DNA of 64,000 bases from Candidatus Gastranaerophilales bacterium. GTDB taxonomy: Bacteria > Cyanobacteriota > Vampirovibrionia > Gastranaerophilales > Gastranaerophilaceae. Positions 46,138 through 54,536 of this stretch are shown here, one piece after another (the stretch's first letter is position 1; every line of letters starts with the position of its first letter). Where the stretch lies: contig CALUVE010000010.1 in assembly GCA_944324135.1 (NCBI GenBank), positions 1 through 64,000 of the forward strand. The letters run 5' to 3'. The notes beneath the pieces are model-generated. The model ran no database searches and was not told the DNA's origin. It saw only the letters and a program-made list of their open reading frames with translations. The position numbers and the translations under genes were made by a program.

Positions 46138-47175
46138 ATGATATCAATGGAAACAAAAATGAACATAGACTGGGCAAATTTAGGATTTGGATATTTAAAA
46201 ACAGATTACCGTTTTGTATCAAATTACAAAGACGGCAGGTGGGATGACGGAGAACTCACAACTGACGCGACTATCACATTAAATGAAAGCGCCGGAGTTC
46301 TGCAATATGCACAGACATGTTTTGAGGGATTGAAAGCCTACAGAACAGCTGACGGACATGTTGTATGTTTCCGCCCTGACCTGAATGCCAAAAGAATGGC
46401 AGACTCTTGCCGCAGACTTGAAATGCCTGTTTATCCGGAAGAAAAATTTGTCGAAGCTATAGAAAAAGTTGTTAAGGCAAACCTCGACTATGTTCCGCCG
46501 TACGGCACAGGTGCAACTTTGTACCTGAGACCGTATATGTTCGGTTCAAACAACGTAATCGGCGTAAAACCTGCAGAAGAATATCAGTTCAGAATTTTTG
46601 CAACACCTGTAGGTCCGTATTTTAAAGGCGGCGCAAAACCTATCACCGTTAGAATTTCTGACTTTGACAGAGCAGCCCCTCACGGTACAGGTCATATCAA
46701 AGCCGGCTTGAATTATGCAATGAGCCTCCACGCTATTGTTGACGCTCACAAACAAGGGTTCAATGAAAATATCTATCTTGACCCTGCAACAAGAACAAAA
46801 ATCGAAGAAACCGGCGGAGCTAATATTATTTTTGTAACTAAAGACAACAAAGTAATAACACCAAAATCAAATACTATTCTCCCGTCAATTACAAGACGTT
46901 CATTGATGTATGTTGCAGAGCACTATCTTGGTTTGCAGGCAGAAGAAAGAGAAGTCCGCCTTGATGAAGTGAAAGACTTTAAGGAATGTGCTCTTTGCGG
47001 AACTGCCGCAGTTCTTTCACCTGTAGGCAAAATCGTCGACCACGGAAAAGAAATTCTGCTCCCGTCAGGTATGAATGAAATGGGTGAAATAACCAGAAAA
47101 CTTTATGACACCTTAACCGGAATTCAAATGGGCAGAATAGAAGCTCCGGACGGCTGGATTAAAGTTATCAGTTAG
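46138..47175 (+). CDS. ilvE: Branched-chain amino acid aminotransferase
   Basis: The 345-residue fold-type IV PLP enzyme has the catalytic Lys in GTGHIKAGLNYA (about 180), LDPATRTKIEETGGANI and the GTAAVLSPVGKI block. It interconverts Leu, Ile and Val with their keto acids. The ATG at 46147 is an alternative start, better spaced from GGAG (about 11 bases) than 46138 (3 bases). It is a single-gene unit between tRNA-Thr and a repeat-rich gap. Confidence 0.93.
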   Translation: MISMETKMNIDWANLGFGYLKTDYRFVSNYKDGRWDDGELTTDATITLNESAGVLQYAQTCFEGLKAYRTADGHVVCFRPDLNAKRMADSCRRLEMPVYPEEKFVEAIEKVVKANLDYVPPYGTGATLYLRPYMFGSNNVIGVKPAEEYQFRIFATPVGPYFKGGAKPITVRISDFDRAAPHGTGHIKAGLNYAMSLHAIVDAHKQGFNENIYLDPATRTKIEETGGANIIFVTKDNKVITPKSNTILPSITRRSLMYVAEHYLGLQAEEREVRLDEVKDFKECALCGTAAVLSPVGKIVDHGKEILLPSGMNEMGEITRKLYDTLTGIQMGRIEAPDGWIKVIS

Positions 47176-47183
47176 ATGTTCTG

Positions 47184-47274
47184 ATGGGTTGAATGTTGAG
47201 AACCTCTTACGGGATGATGTAAAAGGCGGTTTTTTAGTCTGCGGGAATAATACTGATGCAAACATCAAGTTTGC
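47184..47274 (+). repeat. R1 repeat, internally deleted copy
   Basis: It matches R1 from the GGGTTGAATG part through the CTGCGGGAATAATAC segment to the GCAAACAT-type end, but lacks the middle 45 or so bases. A REP-like GTCATTCTGAGCGAAGCGAA (about 47279) follows. Confidence 0.6.
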
Positions 47275-47329
47275 CATCCGTCATTCTGAGCGAAGCGAAG
47301 AATCTCATAATTTTTTCTAGAATGAGACC

Positions 47330-47479
47330 GAAATATTATTTTCGGAGCACGCTCCCGCCCTGCTCCCGCGTCTTGCTCGCTCGCGATTAACGGGTCTGCG
47401 GACTGCTCCGCCGGCTCATCGCCGCCGTGTGCGTCCTCGCCCTCAGCTCGTTCGCGCTATCGTCCTCAAATAACATTTC
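47330..47479. repeat. Inverted-repeat element R3, long GC-rich copy
   Basis: The arms GAAATATTATTT (47330-47341) and AAATAACATTTC (47468-47479) are complementary but for one base. The 126-base interior is much more GC-rich than the surroundings, and its ends match the core of the short copy at 35161-35234. It occupies most of the gap 47176-47615, where I see no gene. Confidence 0.65.
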
Positions 47480-47539
47480 TGCCTCTTTATTCAGACAACA
47501 TCTAATTTATGCCTCGCGCGGGCGAGGGGAGTATTTTAG

Positions 47540-47600
47540 TTCCTCCCCACTCCGTGGGGGAGGTTAGGTGGGGGGGGGCAAACATCATGTTTGCATCAAA
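47540..47600 (-). repeat. R1 repeat junction fragment (minus orientation)
   Basis: Read on the minus strand this is a GCAAACAT-type end followed directly by the CCCCACCTAACCTCCCCCAC head, the same junction as between the tandem copies at 42329/42330. It contains a G9 run at 47570-47578. Confidence 0.6.
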
Positions 47601-47615
47601 CAAATAATCTAACAT

Positions 47616-48302
47616 TTACTTACATTTGGTTTTGCCGTTCCATTCCAAATCAGTACAGTGTAAATAATCAAGATTTTCGTTATACAACGCCCACGCCGTA
47701 CATCCGTAACCTTTTTCCGTCAAACAATACTGTACAAAATAATCTTCCCCTTGAGTTTCCGGAGCCCCGGCAGGAATTATCTTGTTATCATAAACAAAAA
47801 AGTAATGGAAATCGTCCCCGAGTTTGTTCGGCCCCTTGAATCCGTTCAAATCAACATAAATCTGCGCATCGGATTCGCCTGCTTTTGTCATATTAAACAT
47901 TATAAGAGTCCCGTCAGGAAGTATTGCTTTTGCTCTGTCACCCAATTCATTCCAGTTTGCGTATTCTGTGCCCTTTACTGTCAGGTATGGCTGGTCAGGG
48001 AAACACCCTTTATCATGCCCGCAAATTTTAGTGAATCTCATATATTTAGAGAATTTATCAAGCAAAACAAGTTCCCCGCCGGTTTCCACCCCGCGCAAAG
48101 CACCCCAGAATTTTGTAGGGCCTTCCTCCATCATAGTGTAATTATATGCAGTTTGAATAGTAGAATATACTTTCTTCAAACGGGTAACCGTCTCTTTTTC
48201 TTTATAGCTGGTAATCAATGCCGGCAGAGTCATCGCCGCAACGACGCCAATTATCCCAAGGGTTATTAATACTTCCGCTAAACTGAATCCGTGCTTTTTC
48301 AT
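47616..48302 (-). CDS. Type IV pilin-like prepilin (pseudopilin)
   Basis: The 228-residue protein begins MKKHGFSLAEVLITLGII with a class III signal peptide: cleavage by prepilin peptidase is expected between Gly5 and Phe6, then Glu10 (E5 of the mature protein) and a hydrophobic helix ending in VVAAMTLPALI. The C-terminal domain has several Cys (CGHDKGC, YGCTA, LHCTD) and a GspH/pilin-like globular part. Many copies of this type occur in Gastranaerophilales-like genomes; a surface pilus or secretion role is likely. An extended -10 (TGTTATAAT) ends 7 bases before the ATG and no ribosome site is present. Confidence 0.88.
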   Translation of the reverse strand: MKKHGFSLAEVLITLGIIGVVAAMTLPALITSYKEKETVTRLKKVYSTIQTAYNYTMMEEGPTKFWGALRGVETGGELVLLDKFSKYMRFTKICGHDKGCFPDQPYLTVKGTEYANWNELGDRAKAILPDGTLIMFNMTKAGESDAQIYVDLNGFKGPNKLGDDFHYFFVYDNKIIPAGAPETQGEDYFVQYCLTEKGYGCTAWALYNENLDYLHCTDLEWNGKTKCK

Positions 48303-48309
48303 ATTTTTT

Positions 48310-48318
48310 ATTATAACA
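48310..48318 (-). promoter_or_regulatory. Extended -10 of the pilin-like gene
   Basis: The minus strand reads TGTTATAAT, 7 bases, then ATG. This fits a leaderless or almost leaderless transcript. Confidence 0.5.
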
Positions 48319-48350
48319 TATTTTCTCTAAATCATACAGATTAAAAAAAA

Positions 48351-48502
48351 GGGACCTATGTAGCAAATTCCACAGATACTATTAAAAGCCTGTCATTCTG
48401 AGGGCTTTTGCCCGAAGAATCTTCCTTATTTAGATACTTCGCTATCGCTCAGTATGACGTAATTTTGAAAAATTTTTTGTGAAATTTGCTATATAAGTTT
48501 CC
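48351..48502 (+). mobile_element. MITE-like element R2, full copy
   Basis: A 152-base element begins GGGACCTATGTAGCAAATTC and ends AATTTGCTATATAAGTTTCC, an imperfect inverted repeat. The interior holds GTCATTCTGAGGGC..., GAAGAATCTT and GCTCAGTATGACG, which can pair as a hairpin. Runs of A flank both ends, so a target duplication cannot be delimited. It has the same length as the copy at 18385-18536. Confidence 0.75.
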
Positions 48503-48568
48503 AAAAAAGATTCCCCGCTTAAAATATACACAAGCGAAGAATCTTTTTATATATCATTTTATAAAATT

Positions 48569-49675
48569 TTATGATTCTACATATTCTCTCAAACGTTTGC
48601 TTCTGTTCGGGTGGCGTAATTTTCTCAAAGCTTTTGCCTCGATTTGTCTGATACGTTCACGGGTTACACCGAACAATTGTCCAACTTCTTCAAGAGTTCT
48701 CTGGCGTCCGTCATCCATACCGAAACGGAGTCTCAATACATCGCGTTCTCTCGGAGAGAGTGTGCAGAGAACTTCTGCCAAATCTTCTCTCAAAAGTTCT
48801 GAAGCTACTGTTTTAATAGGTGCATCTGCCTCTTTGTCCTCAATAAAATCACCAAGACGGGAATCTTCTTCTTTTCCGATTGGAGTTTCCAAAGAGAGAG
48901 GTTCTTGCGCAATTTTGATAATTTCACGAAGTTTCGGAATAGAAACATTCATTTCAATTGCGAGTTCATCTTCGGTAGGTTTTCTTGAAAGTTCCTGAGC
49001 CAGACGGCGGGTAACTTTTTTCAATTTGTTAATTGTTTCTACCATGTGAACAGGAATACGGATTGTTCTTGCCTGATCAGCAATTGCTCTTGTGATTGCC
49101 TGTCTAATCCACCAAGTTGCATAAGTTGAGAATTTGAAACCTCTTTCGTGGTCAAATTTTTCAGCAGCACGTATTAAACCGAGGTTCCCTTCCTGTATAA
49201 GGTCTAAGAACAACATTCCGCGTCCGACGTATTTTTTAGCGATACTTACTACAAGACGCAAGTTTGCCTGTACAAGTTTTCTTTTAGCAATTGCACCCGG
49301 AGTGCCCCCTTGCAATATTTTTCTTGCAAGTTCAATTTCTTCGTTTGCTGACAACAATTTGATTCTTCCGATTTCTCTTAAATACAATCTAACCGGATCA
49401 TCTACCGCTATTCCTTTTGGAAGTTCAAAATCACTGTCATCATTTTCTTCTTCACTTGAATCATTCATCATATAGATATCATCCAGATTCATTTTTCCGC
49501 CCATTTTTTCGGTAACGATATCTTCGATGTTATCAGTACTGATGTCCATATTCATATAATTTACGCCGTCATTTTCAGAGCCTAATGCTCCATCCTCATC
49601 AATTTCGTGTAAATCCAGATTATCTTCATCTAAAATACTAACAATTGAGGAGTTGGGTTGTCTTTTTTTAGTCAT
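48569..49675 (-). CDS. rpoD: RNA polymerase primary sigma factor (sigma-70 type)
   Basis: The 368-residue protein has region 1.2 ([13 protein letters not shown]), region 2 with [21 protein letters not shown] and [14 protein letters not shown], region 3 ([14 protein letters not shown]) and region 4 helix-turn-helix ([23 protein letters not shown]). The N-terminus is short and acidic. It directs transcription from TTGACA/TATAAT promoters like those seen in this window. Its start overlaps the dnaG stop by 8 bases: a dnaG-rpoD operon, as in many bacteria. Confidence 0.96.
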   Translation of the reverse strand: MTKKRQPNSSIVSILDEDNLDLHEIDEDGALGSENDGVNYMNMDISTDNIEDIVTEKMGGKMNLDDIYMMNDSSEEENDDSDFELPKGIAVDDPVRLYLREIGRIKLLSANEEIELARKILQGGTPGAIAKRKLVQANLRLVVSIAKKYVGRGMLFLDLIQEGNLGLIRAAEKFDHERGFKFSTYATWWIRQAITRAIADQARTIRIPVHMVETINKLKKVTRRLAQELSRKPTEDELAIEMNVSIPKLREIIKIAQEPLSLETPIGKEEDSRLGDFIEDKEADAPIKTVASELLREDLAEVLCTLSPRERDVLRLRFGMDDGRQRTLEEVGQLFGVTRERIRQIEAKALRKLRHPNRSKRLREYVES

Positions 49676-51557
49676 TCATTTTCTCCGATTTATTTCTGTT
49701 ATTTATTTTATCTCTTAGCTGCATCTGAAGTTTAAGGGCTTCTATTTCATCATCATTTGCGCTTTTGTACAAATTTCTTAACTGTTCGCGTTCCTTTTCG
49801 TGTTGAATTTGATTAATTTTTCGTTTAGTTTCTTCGATTGCTGTTTGCATGTCATGTTCCGAAAGATGGCTGTACATTTCCGATGTTGTTATTAAATCTG
49901 TTAAAACCTTTTGGGCTTCCGGCTGTTGAAGAAATTCTGTATATAAATTTTCAATCAATTCTTTTACATTATTTACGCTACATAAAAATTTGTCAATTGT
50001 AGATTTTACAATTATTAACGTTTCGTCATCAAGCTGCATTTCTCCAATCATTGTATTTACCTGTTGCAGATTGAAACGATTGTCTGCTACAAAAAAAATG
50101 CTCAATAAATTTTTTTGCGCTTTTTCGAGAATTGATGAATTTTTTGTTACAATCTTAACAATATTTTCCTCCGGCCGGCTCGTCGAAATGATTGATTTTT
50201 GCACCTCGCGCATAAGCGCATTCTCGTCTATATCAAGGGCATGGGCAGCCATTTTGACATATTCGGCACGTACAATCCCGTTTTTTATTTCCTGTAAAAC
50301 AGGTATAATTTTCTTAACAAGATTTGTTTTATCAAGTGCGTTTTTAATCTCGTGTTTGCTCTTCAGAATATTATTCATCTGAAAATCAATCAAGAGCGGT
50401 GCGTGCTGCATATAGGCTTTGTAGCTTTCAGCGCCGGCGGAGCGGATAAATTCATCCGGATCTTTACCCTCAGGAGGTGAAATTACACGGATTTCGCAGG
50501 AATATTTGTCCTCTGAAGATGTTGTATATGCTTCATCAAACTGTTTTATGTCTCCCAGCCCCTCAAAGGCCTCTCTGATAATTTCAGCACCGCGCTCGGT
50601 AGCTTTTTGGCCGGCTGAATCCGTATCAAATGAAAGGTAAATTCTTCTTGATTTTGTATATCTTGATAAAAGTTTTACGTGGTCGGAGGTCAGGGCAGTT
50701 CCGCAGGCAGCAACACAGTTTTCTATCCCGTGAGCCTGAGCTGATATTACATCAAAGTATCCCTCCATCAAAACTACGCTGTCCTCTTCTTTTATCGCAT
50801 CTTTTGCAGTATATAATCCGTAAAGCAGCTTGCTTTTGTTATAAATTAAAGAGTCTGAAGAATTCAAATACTTTGGAGACTGTCCCTCTTCAACAGCTCT
50901 AGCTCCAAATGCAACATAGTCGCCGAATTCGTTCTGGATAGGAATAATAACACGGTTTCTGAATCTATCTATATATTTGTTGTCGCGGTCTTTCAATATC
51001 AGCCCTGCTTTTTCCAGAACTTCATCACTAAATTCACCTTTCAGGGCGTCATAAAGAGTTGTATAAGATTTCGGGGCAATCCCGAGGGTGAATTTTTTTA
51101 TTATATCTTCATTGATTCCTCGTCCGTTCAGATATTTCAAAACTTTTCCGGTTTCTGTGGAAACATCTTTCAGCAATCTTTTGTGGTAAAATTCTGCGGC
51201 TTTCTTGCAGGCTGATGTCATATGTTCTTTCAAATCCTTTGAAGAACCGCTTCTTTTGAAACTCGCAGGCATCTCGAGTCCGTATTTTTCCGCAAGTTCT
51301 TTTATCAAGTCCATAAACTCGATATTTTTTGTTTTCATGATAAAAGACAGCGCATCTCCACCCTCGCCGCAGCCAAAACATTTATAAATCCCGAGAGACG
51401 GATTTACAGAAAAGGACGGGGTCTTTTCTTTGTGAAAAGGACACAATCCCCAGTAGTGACCGCCGTTTTTCTTTAAAATAACCTGTTCCGATACGACTTC
51501 TACTATATCAAGACGGTCTTTTATCTGCGATATAAGTTCTTCCATTGTGTCAGCCAT
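49668..51557 (-). CDS. dnaG: DNA primase
   Basis: The 629-residue primase has an N-terminal zinc ribbon ([23 protein letters not shown]), a central domain, then TOPRIM with LMEGYFDVI (Glu) and SFDTDSAG (DxD). A C-terminal helicase-binding region follows. It makes RNA primers for replication. There is no ribosome site: the minus-strand promoter TTGCTT, 16 bases, TAAAAT, TTTATT, ATG places the start at the initiation codon. It is transcribed with rpoD. Confidence 0.96.
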   Translation of the reverse strand: MADTMEELISQIKDRLDIVEVVSEQVILKKNGGHYWGLCPFHKEKTPSFSVNPSLGIYKCFGCGEGGDALSFIMKTKNIEFMDLIKELAEKYGLEMPASFKRSGSSKDLKEHMTSACKKAAEFYHKRLLKDVSTETGKVLKYLNGRGINEDIIKKFTLGIAPKSYTTLYDALKGEFSDEVLEKAGLILKDRDNKYIDRFRNRVIIPIQNEFGDYVAFGARAVEEGQSPKYLNSSDSLIYNKSKLLYGLYTAKDAIKEEDSVVLMEGYFDVISAQAHGIENCVAACGTALTSDHVKLLSRYTKSRRIYLSFDTDSAGQKATERGAEIIREAFEGLGDIKQFDEAYTTSSEDKYSCEIRVISPPEGKDPDEFIRSAGAESYKAYMQHAPLLIDFQMNNILKSKHEIKNALDKTNLVKKIIPVLQEIKNGIVRAEYVKMAAHALDIDENALMREVQKSIISTSRPEENIVKIVTKNSSILEKAQKNLLSIFFVADNRFNLQQVNTMIGEMQLDDETLIIVKSTIDKFLCSVNNVKELIENLYTEFLQQPEAQKVLTDLITTSEMYSHLSEHDMQTAIEETKRKINQIQHEKEREQLRNLYKSANDDEIEALKLQMQLRDKINNRNKSEKMND

Positions 51558-51563
51558 AATAAA

Positions 51564-51591
51564 ATTTTAACATCAAATTTTTTTTAAGCAA
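51564..51591 (-). promoter_or_regulatory. Leaderless-type promoter of dnaG-rpoD
   Basis: TTGCTT (51591-51586), 16-base spacer, TAAAAT (51569-51564), six bases, ATG. The divergent kinase promoter lies at 51614-51641. Confidence 0.55.
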
Positions 51592-51613
51592 AGCATATTA
51601 CCATAATGGGTAA

Positions 51614-51641
51614 TTGTATATTGCCTTTTTATATATAAAAT
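51614..51641 (+). promoter_or_regulatory. Leaderless-type promoter of the receiver-kinase gene
   Basis: TTGTAT (51614-51619), 16 bases, TAAAAT (51636-51641), CTATAT, then ATG at 51648. No Shine-Dalgarno precedes it. Confidence 0.45.
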
Positions 51642-51647
51642 CTATAT

Positions 51648-52787
51648 ATGCTTTGGCAAACTAACAAAAATGAGGAGAATAATGTTCAGCAGCAGTTATT
51701 TAATAATAACCCTCTCAAGCTCTCCAAAATTCTTGTTATAGTAGAAGATGACAGGCAGATTTCATATTACAAATGCATCTTGCACAGTTTCAATGTCAGA
51801 TTTTGCAATATTAATAATATTAACACCGGTGCAAATACACTTTCATTACAGTCTGCAGAGGTATGCATTCTGTGCTGTGACAAAAAACTCAAGAGTTTTT
51901 ACAAACTTTTAAAATATATTAAAGCGCTCGAATCACAAAAAGTCCAAATTCCGCTGGTTATATTCATTGCTAAAAAACACGACGTAGCTCATATTGAACA
52001 CGCATACAAACACGGAGCTGATTTATATCTGACAAAACCATTCAACCGGAATATTTTGATAGCTGAAATTCACCACCTTATTGAACGAAAAGCTGATTAT
52101 CAAAACAGTATGGAGATGAAAGAATCTTTTCTTGCAATGGTCACGCACGACTTAAAAACGCCTGTAAACGCATCTATCCTCGCTTTCAATCTTTTGATGA
52201 ACAACGAAATCAGCGAAGAATCTGATAGACAGGAGATTATGTCCCAGATATTCAGTTCAGTAAAATATTCAAAACTTATGATAGATAATATCTTAACCCG
52301 TGCCAAAATTGAAAACGGCAAATTAGAAATTGTAAAACGCCCCCTCTGTTTTAAAAAACTTGTCAACAACTGCATAAGACAGGTCGAATTTTTATCAAAT
52401 GACAAACATCAAATGATTAATCTGCATTGTGATATTCCGGAAATACAGGTAATGGCAGATGAGATGGAGTTGTCGAGAGTAATTCTGAATCTTATGAGCA
52501 ACGCAATAGAATATGCGCCAGCCGGAACAATTATAGACATAAACCTTAATCAAAATGCTTCCGTAACAAGCTTTGCAATCACAAACACCGGCCCGGGTAT
52601 TAACCTCAAAAATCCCAATGATGTTTTTGACAAATATATTTCCTACGCTAAAAAACACAAAAAGGTAGGAACAGGACTCGGCTTGTTTGTTGCAAAAGAA
52701 ACCATTCTGGCGCACGGCGGAAGCATTAATGTCACAAGTTCCGCAAATAATTTCACAACCTTTCAATTTTCTATTCCGAATAATTAA
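51648..52787 (+). CDS. Hybrid protein: degenerate receiver fused to histidine kinase
   Basis: The 379-residue protein starts with a receiver-like domain (about 25-145) that keeps the acidic pair E33-D34-D35 and Lys130 (LTKPF). The phospho-acceptor strand reads EVCILCCDKK, with Cys76/Cys77 where Asp is expected and an Asp one residue later. HisKA (H167 in VTHDLKTPVN) and HATPase (NLMSNAIEYA, VGTGLGLFVAKE) follow. It is soluble, with no membrane helix, so the receiver may bind a ligand rather than accept phosphate. A 19-residue overlapping ORF with a strong GAGGAG site lies in another frame at 51682-51741. No cognate regulator is adjacent. Confidence 0.88.
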   Translation: MLWQTNKNEENNVQQQLFNNNPLKLSKILVIVEDDRQISYYKCILHSFNVRFCNINNINTGANTLSLQSAEVCILCCDKKLKSFYKLLKYIKALESQKVQIPLVIFIAKKHDVAHIEHAYKHGADLYLTKPFNRNILIAEIHHLIERKADYQNSMEMKESFLAMVTHDLKTPVNASILAFNLLMNNEISEESDRQEIMSQIFSSVKYSKLMIDNILTRAKIENGKLEIVKRPLCFKKLVNNCIRQVEFLSNDKHQMINLHCDIPEIQVMADEMELSRVILNLMSNAIEYAPAGTIIDINLNQNASVTSFAITNTGPGINLKNPNDVFDKYISYAKKHKKVGTGLGLFVAKETILAHGGSINVTSSANNFTTFQFSIPNN

Positions 52788-52796
52788 ATTGACGCT

Positions 52797-52920
52797 ATAA
52801 ATTTTTAAAACTGCGTCATACTGGGCGTTAGCGAAGTTTCTCAATAAAAAGATTCTTCGGACTTTAGTCCTCAGAATGACGGATTTTTATAGTATTAGTG
52901 GTATTTGCTACATAAATCCC
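52797..52920 (-). mobile_element. MITE-like element R2, copy with one end lost
   Basis: Read on the minus strand it starts GGGATTTATGTAGCAAAT and contains CCGTCATTCTGAGG, GAAGAATC and CTTCGCTAACGCCCAGTATG like the full copies. The right terminal repeat is missing. It lies just upstream of the leader promoter at 52933. Confidence 0.65.
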
Positions 52921-52932
52921 TAAAAATTTATA

Positions 52933-52959
52933 TTGACATATTTTTTTATTTTTTATAAT
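52933..52959 (+). promoter_or_regulatory. Promoter of the Met-rich leader
   Basis: TTGACA at 52933-52938 and TATAAT at 52954-52959, both perfect hexamers, with a rather short 15-base spacer. Confidence 0.75.
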
Positions 52960-52989
52960 CTCAAATTAGATAAAAAAGGAAAAAATATT

Positions 52990-53079
52990 TTGAATATACG
53001 TTCTTTTGAAAAAATGTCAGATATGATGATGGATATGCAAATGATGATGTGCATGTCAGCTTCAGTCTGCCGAATGTAA
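52990..53079 (+). CDS. 29-residue Met-rich leader peptide
   Basis: TTG at 52990 lies 9 bases after AAAAGGA. The peptide is MNIRSFEKMSDMMMDMQM, then MMCMSASVCRM, ending at the TAA 53077-53079. Eleven of 29 residues are Met (counting the initiator), with 8 Met in codons 12-22. The last codons overlap an RNA segment (53055-53069) that can pair with 53101-53115. A start at the in-frame ATG 53014 has no ribosome site. This looks like a cis-acting leader peptide whose translation speed or product controls the gene at 53179; it could instead be a functional Met/Cys-rich metal-binding micropeptide. No homologue is known to me. Confidence 0.7.
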   Translation: MNIRSFEKMSDMMMDMQMMMCMSASVCRM

Positions 53080-53115
53080 TGAACATTTTTTCAAAATTAA
53101 CAGATTGAAGCTGAC
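53055..53115 (+). promoter_or_regulatory. Antiterminator hairpin overlapping the leader peptide
   Basis: Segment A GTCAGCTTCAGTCTG (53055-53069) pairs with B CAGATTGAAGCTGAC (53101-53115) over 15 bp with one G-U. Forming A:B uses up B and so prevents the terminator B:C at 53108-53136. Confidence 0.75.
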
Positions 53116-53141
53116 GGTAAACTAACGGGTCAGCTTTTTTT
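53108..53141 (+). terminator. Attenuator-type intrinsic terminator (B:C)
   Basis: AAGCTGAC (53108-53115) pairs with GTCAGCTT (53129-53136), with a 13-base loop and T-run to 53141. It ends 37 bases before the ATG at 53179 and shares segment B with the antiterminator. Confidence 0.8.
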
Positions 53142-53178
53142 ATGCGTGTATTACAGAATTATAAAGGATTTAAAAATT

Positions 53179-54525
53179 ATGATATCGGATTATAATGTTA
53201 CATTTACTGCAAAAACTCCACGTAAAGTGGGTAAAATTTCAAAGGATTTACTGGATAATCTTCCCCCGAAAAACAGATTTCTGGCAAAAGTGATAGAGAT
53301 GAAAGAGGGAGATTCAGGGTTGTCGCATTCAAGATTTGCACAGGCAACTGCGACAAACTGGCTGCCAAAAGCGATATTTGCGAGAAGTTTTGCGGATCTG
53401 GCAGAGATAAGTTTTCTGGAAATTTTTGAATCTGCGCTGTTTTTCTACCTGCCGTCGCTTATGGGAGAATTTCTATCCAGACGGAAGATTTTTTCAAAAT
53501 TTTTGCCTGAGAATTTACATAAAAGTATCTCCAAACCTGTCTCCGAAATCGCGGATACACCGGCAGCTAAAAAACTTCTTCCTGTAAAAGCCGGCATTGT
53601 ATTGAGTTGTGCTGCGATACCTGCAGCCGAATACGGTTTGAGTTTTGCCAAAAATCTTTTCACGCAGAAACTTTTTCATAAAGCCGATTTCAGCAATGTT
53701 GTAAATCTTGATAAAACCCAAAAAGAAAACCCTGAAGTGCACGAAAGAGTTGAAAAAAGCGCAATTTCACATCTAAAAAAAGCGGGAATATTTTCAGCAG
53801 CAGCATTTGGGGCTAGCCTCGCTCTTGCTTCAGCAGGTCAAAAAAGCAAAACTATTCAAAAAGCGTGTGAAGTTTTCCTCAATCCGGGCGCGAAAATCTA
53901 TCAACAGTTTGAGAAAAAAGGGGTTAAATCAAAGGGATTTAAGAATTTTCTGGACACTTATATAAATCTTGATTTTGCTCGGAAATCAGACGGTTCTCTG
54001 GCGCTTGGAAACGGACAGCTTGCTGTAACAGTGCTCTCTGGTGTCGCAGGATACTTTGACGCCGCAAAAGACAGAGGCAAACTTGAAGTTCAGGAGGTAG
54101 CAACAAGAGTTCCTGTAATCGCACTGTATACAATATTCGGAAGCACACTTTTTGATGCAGGATTTAAAAAACTTCTCCACAAAAACGGAAAGTATCCTGA
54201 AATTCTCTCCGATAACCTTAAAACCGCTTCCTTAAACGATATTCCGAAAATCGCAAAACAACTTGCAGGAGATGACAAGAACCTTTACAGACAAAAAATA
54301 GCAGAACTCTTTAAAGGAAAAGCCGTCATCTCTATGGTGCCGTTCCTGTTCAGTCTTGTCGTTGTAGGCGGATTGCTTGCGCTTATATCAAGAATTTGGA
54401 CACAATACCGTTATAATCACGGAGTTGGCAACGCAAACTTTTTAGAACAAACTCAAAATGCACAAACCTCTTTTACAGCTCTTAAACCATCAAAAGACAG
54501 CCCGTTTAATGTGTTTGTAAAATAG
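53179..54525 (+). CDS. Unknown membrane-associated protein behind the Met leader
   Basis: The start at 53179 follows AAAGGA; a longer frame from a GTG at 53146 overlaps the terminator. The 448-residue product begins MISDYNVTFTAKTPRK (FTAK tag). It has several moderately hydrophobic segments (about 75-95, 150-165, 205-225, 315-330, 395-415, the last the strongest: MVPFLFSLVVVGGLLAL), separated by Lys-rich stretches. No known family recognised. Control by the Met-rich attenuator is inferred from position. The downstream XRE gene is convergent, 11 bases away. Confidence 0.7.
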   Translation: MISDYNVTFTAKTPRKVGKISKDLLDNLPPKNRFLAKVIEMKEGDSGLSHSRFAQATATNWLPKAIFARSFADLAEISFLEIFESALFFYLPSLMGEFLSRRKIFSKFLPENLHKSISKPVSEIADTPAAKKLLPVKAGIVLSCAAIPAAEYGLSFAKNLFTQKLFHKADFSNVVNLDKTQKENPEVHERVEKSAISHLKKAGIFSAAAFGASLALASAGQKSKTIQKACEVFLNPGAKIYQQFEKKGVKSKGFKNFLDTYINLDFARKSDGSLALGNGQLAVTVLSGVAGYFDAAKDRGKLEVQEVATRVPVIALYTIFGSTLFDAGFKKLLHKNGKYPEILSDNLKTASLNDIPKIAKQLAGDDKNLYRQKIAELFKGKAVISMVPFLFSLVVVGGLLALISRIWTQYRYNHGVGNANFLEQTQNAQTSFTALKPSKDSPFNVFVK

Positions 54526-54536
54526 GATAACGTTTA

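Noticed and set aside
47751-48269. Plus-strand 172-residue frame
   Set aside because: It is antisense to the pilin-like gene, which has a clear class III signal peptide; no ribosome site or family similarity.
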